From positions 3,410,001-3,474,000 of the forward strand of contig CM073198.1 of NCBI GenBank assembly GCA_037042915.1: 64,000 nucleotides of DNA. Direction: 5' to 3'. The translations under genes were made by a program, and so were the position numbers. This document shows positions 63,408 through 64,000 of the stretch, piece after piece. Numbering within the stretch: position 1 is the stretch's first letter; every line of letters starts with the position of its first letter. The notes under the pieces were generated by a model. The model searched no databases. It saw nothing but the letters and a program-made list of their open reading frames with translations, and was not told where the DNA came from. This DNA is from Auricularia sp. M13 (taxonomy: Eukaryota; Basidiomycota; Agaricomycetes; Auriculariales; Auriculariaceae).

Positions 63408-64000
63408 TCAGAATGCGATGTTTTCTTTGTCGCCCAGCGCACGAGCGTCAAGCGTCCGCGCCGCAAAAGGACTTTCGGACGCCTCGTCGATCTCCTCCAG
63501 TCGTTCGCCCAGAAGGTTGTTCTTAAACTTGCCGACTTCCATCTTCATGGGTGACGGCGAATTTGTAGAGTCATTGAGCGTGCTTGGGGTGGTCCGTTTG
63601 CGGCCATTGTCGGCAAACATGGCAGCGGCACCTCCGAAGGATGGACGCGGTAGCTGAGAACGCGAACTAAACTGAATGCGTTCGATGTCGGCAACGAAGA
63701 GCTGCAGAGCACGCTTTTCGTCCTCGAGCTTCTGGCGCATCTACACAGATGTCAATGTTGGAACCGTCAATACGAGCCCGCAGCGCCACATACCTGCCGC
63801 TCTTTCTCGAGCTGGCGGACGAGCTCTTCCGCCCAGGCCTCTTTCTCTTCGCGAGCCCTGCGTTGTTCTTCGACCTTGTCCATCCACTCGCGCTCAACGT
63901 CCTCGCGCACTGCACGCAGGGGCTCGCCGAGGTTGTCCTCGTATCCACGCACTACAATTTCCAGTTCGCGGATGGTACGGCCCTGGTCGGCGATGAGCTT
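63408..64000 (-). CDS. C-terminal part of a coiled-coil protein, cut by window end
   Basis: Two exons are visible, complement(join(63408..63740, 63794..>64000)). The upstream one encodes continuous coiled coil (LIADQGRTIRELEIVVRGYE, then VEREWMDKVEEQRRAREEKE, AWAEELVRQLEKERQ). The last exon starts MRQKLEDEKRALQLFVADIE, then becomes Ser/Pro-rich, with MFADNGRKRTTPSTL and EIDEASESPFAART, and ends LGDKENIAF. The KEN tripeptide near the end could be a degradation signal. A microtubule motor such as a kinesin is a natural guess for such a tail, but no motor sequence is in the window, so it stays a guess. Confidence 0.7.

Noticed and set aside
1-64000. Biosynthetic gene cluster, CRISPR array or intact mobile element
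   Set aside because: No core synthase, no regular repeat-spacer array, and no transposase, reverse transcriptase or long terminal repeats were seen; adjacent genes are mostly unrelated housekeeping functions.

Overview
The window is a piece of nuclear genome from a filamentous basidiomycete, most likely an Agaricomycete. The evidence is GC-rich sequence, many introns of about 45-65 bp with GTRNGY donors, family types typical of that group (a DUF6533 membrane protein, F-box-like orphans, a decayed fungal protein-kinase-like gene), and a secreted copper radical oxidase of the glyoxal-oxidase type that suits a wood or litter decayer. I see no bacterial, viral or organellar sequence, no intact transposon, no CRISPR array and no rRNA or tRNA gene I could defend. 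Coordinates are CDS spans; exon joins come from reading splice sites and keeping phase, not from transcripts.

Layout, left to right. 0.2-1.2 kb: two very small genes (a 96-residue dsRBD protein and a possible 50-residue membrane microprotein). 2.2-7.0 kb: three mitochondrial-ribosome genes side by side (mL40, RSM22 and uL1m). 7.1-8.4 kb: a pseudogene of a kinase-like family. 9.75-18 kb: WSS1 DNA-protein crosslink protease, ribosomal protein eL8, and the 22-exon SKI2 exosome helicase. 18.1-25.3 kb: the TORC1 subunit KOG1/raptor, divergent with COP9 signalosome subunit CSN2. 26-30 kb: a DUF6533 seven-helix protein and an MFS anion permease. 30.8-37.6 kb: a circularly permuted GTPase (GNL1 type), a large protein with an XPF-like C-terminus that looks like a SHOC1/Zip2-type meiotic factor, and the CX9C protein CMC1. 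37.8-45.7 kb: copper radical oxidase, NudE, and the nucleolar RRM protein NOP12. 45.8-49.2 kb: two tandem F-box-like paralogues and a hydrophobic orphan. 49.5-57.8 kb: a PI-PLC-X-like protein, a Ser/Pro/Gly-rich single-pass membrane protein, about 4.5 kb of gene-poor sequence, and a damaged or short F-box-like gene. 58-64 kb: a Ran1/Pat1-like kinase divergent with lipoyl synthase, a MYND-finger protein, and the 3' end of a coiled-coil protein leaving the window.

Most genes are housekeeping and unrelated in pathway, but five bear on mitochondria (mL40, RSM22, uL1m, CMC1, lipoyl synthase) and three on ribosome or RNA metabolism (eL8, NOP12, SKI2). Several pairs are divergent over very short spacers (75-240 bp), implying shared promoters. 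The items most worth a second look are the XPF-like meiotic candidate, the multiply broken kinase pseudogene, the one-base discrepancy at the first SKI2 splice junction, the 553-bp intron in RSM22, and the set of tiny exons (3, 4, 8 and 20 nt).
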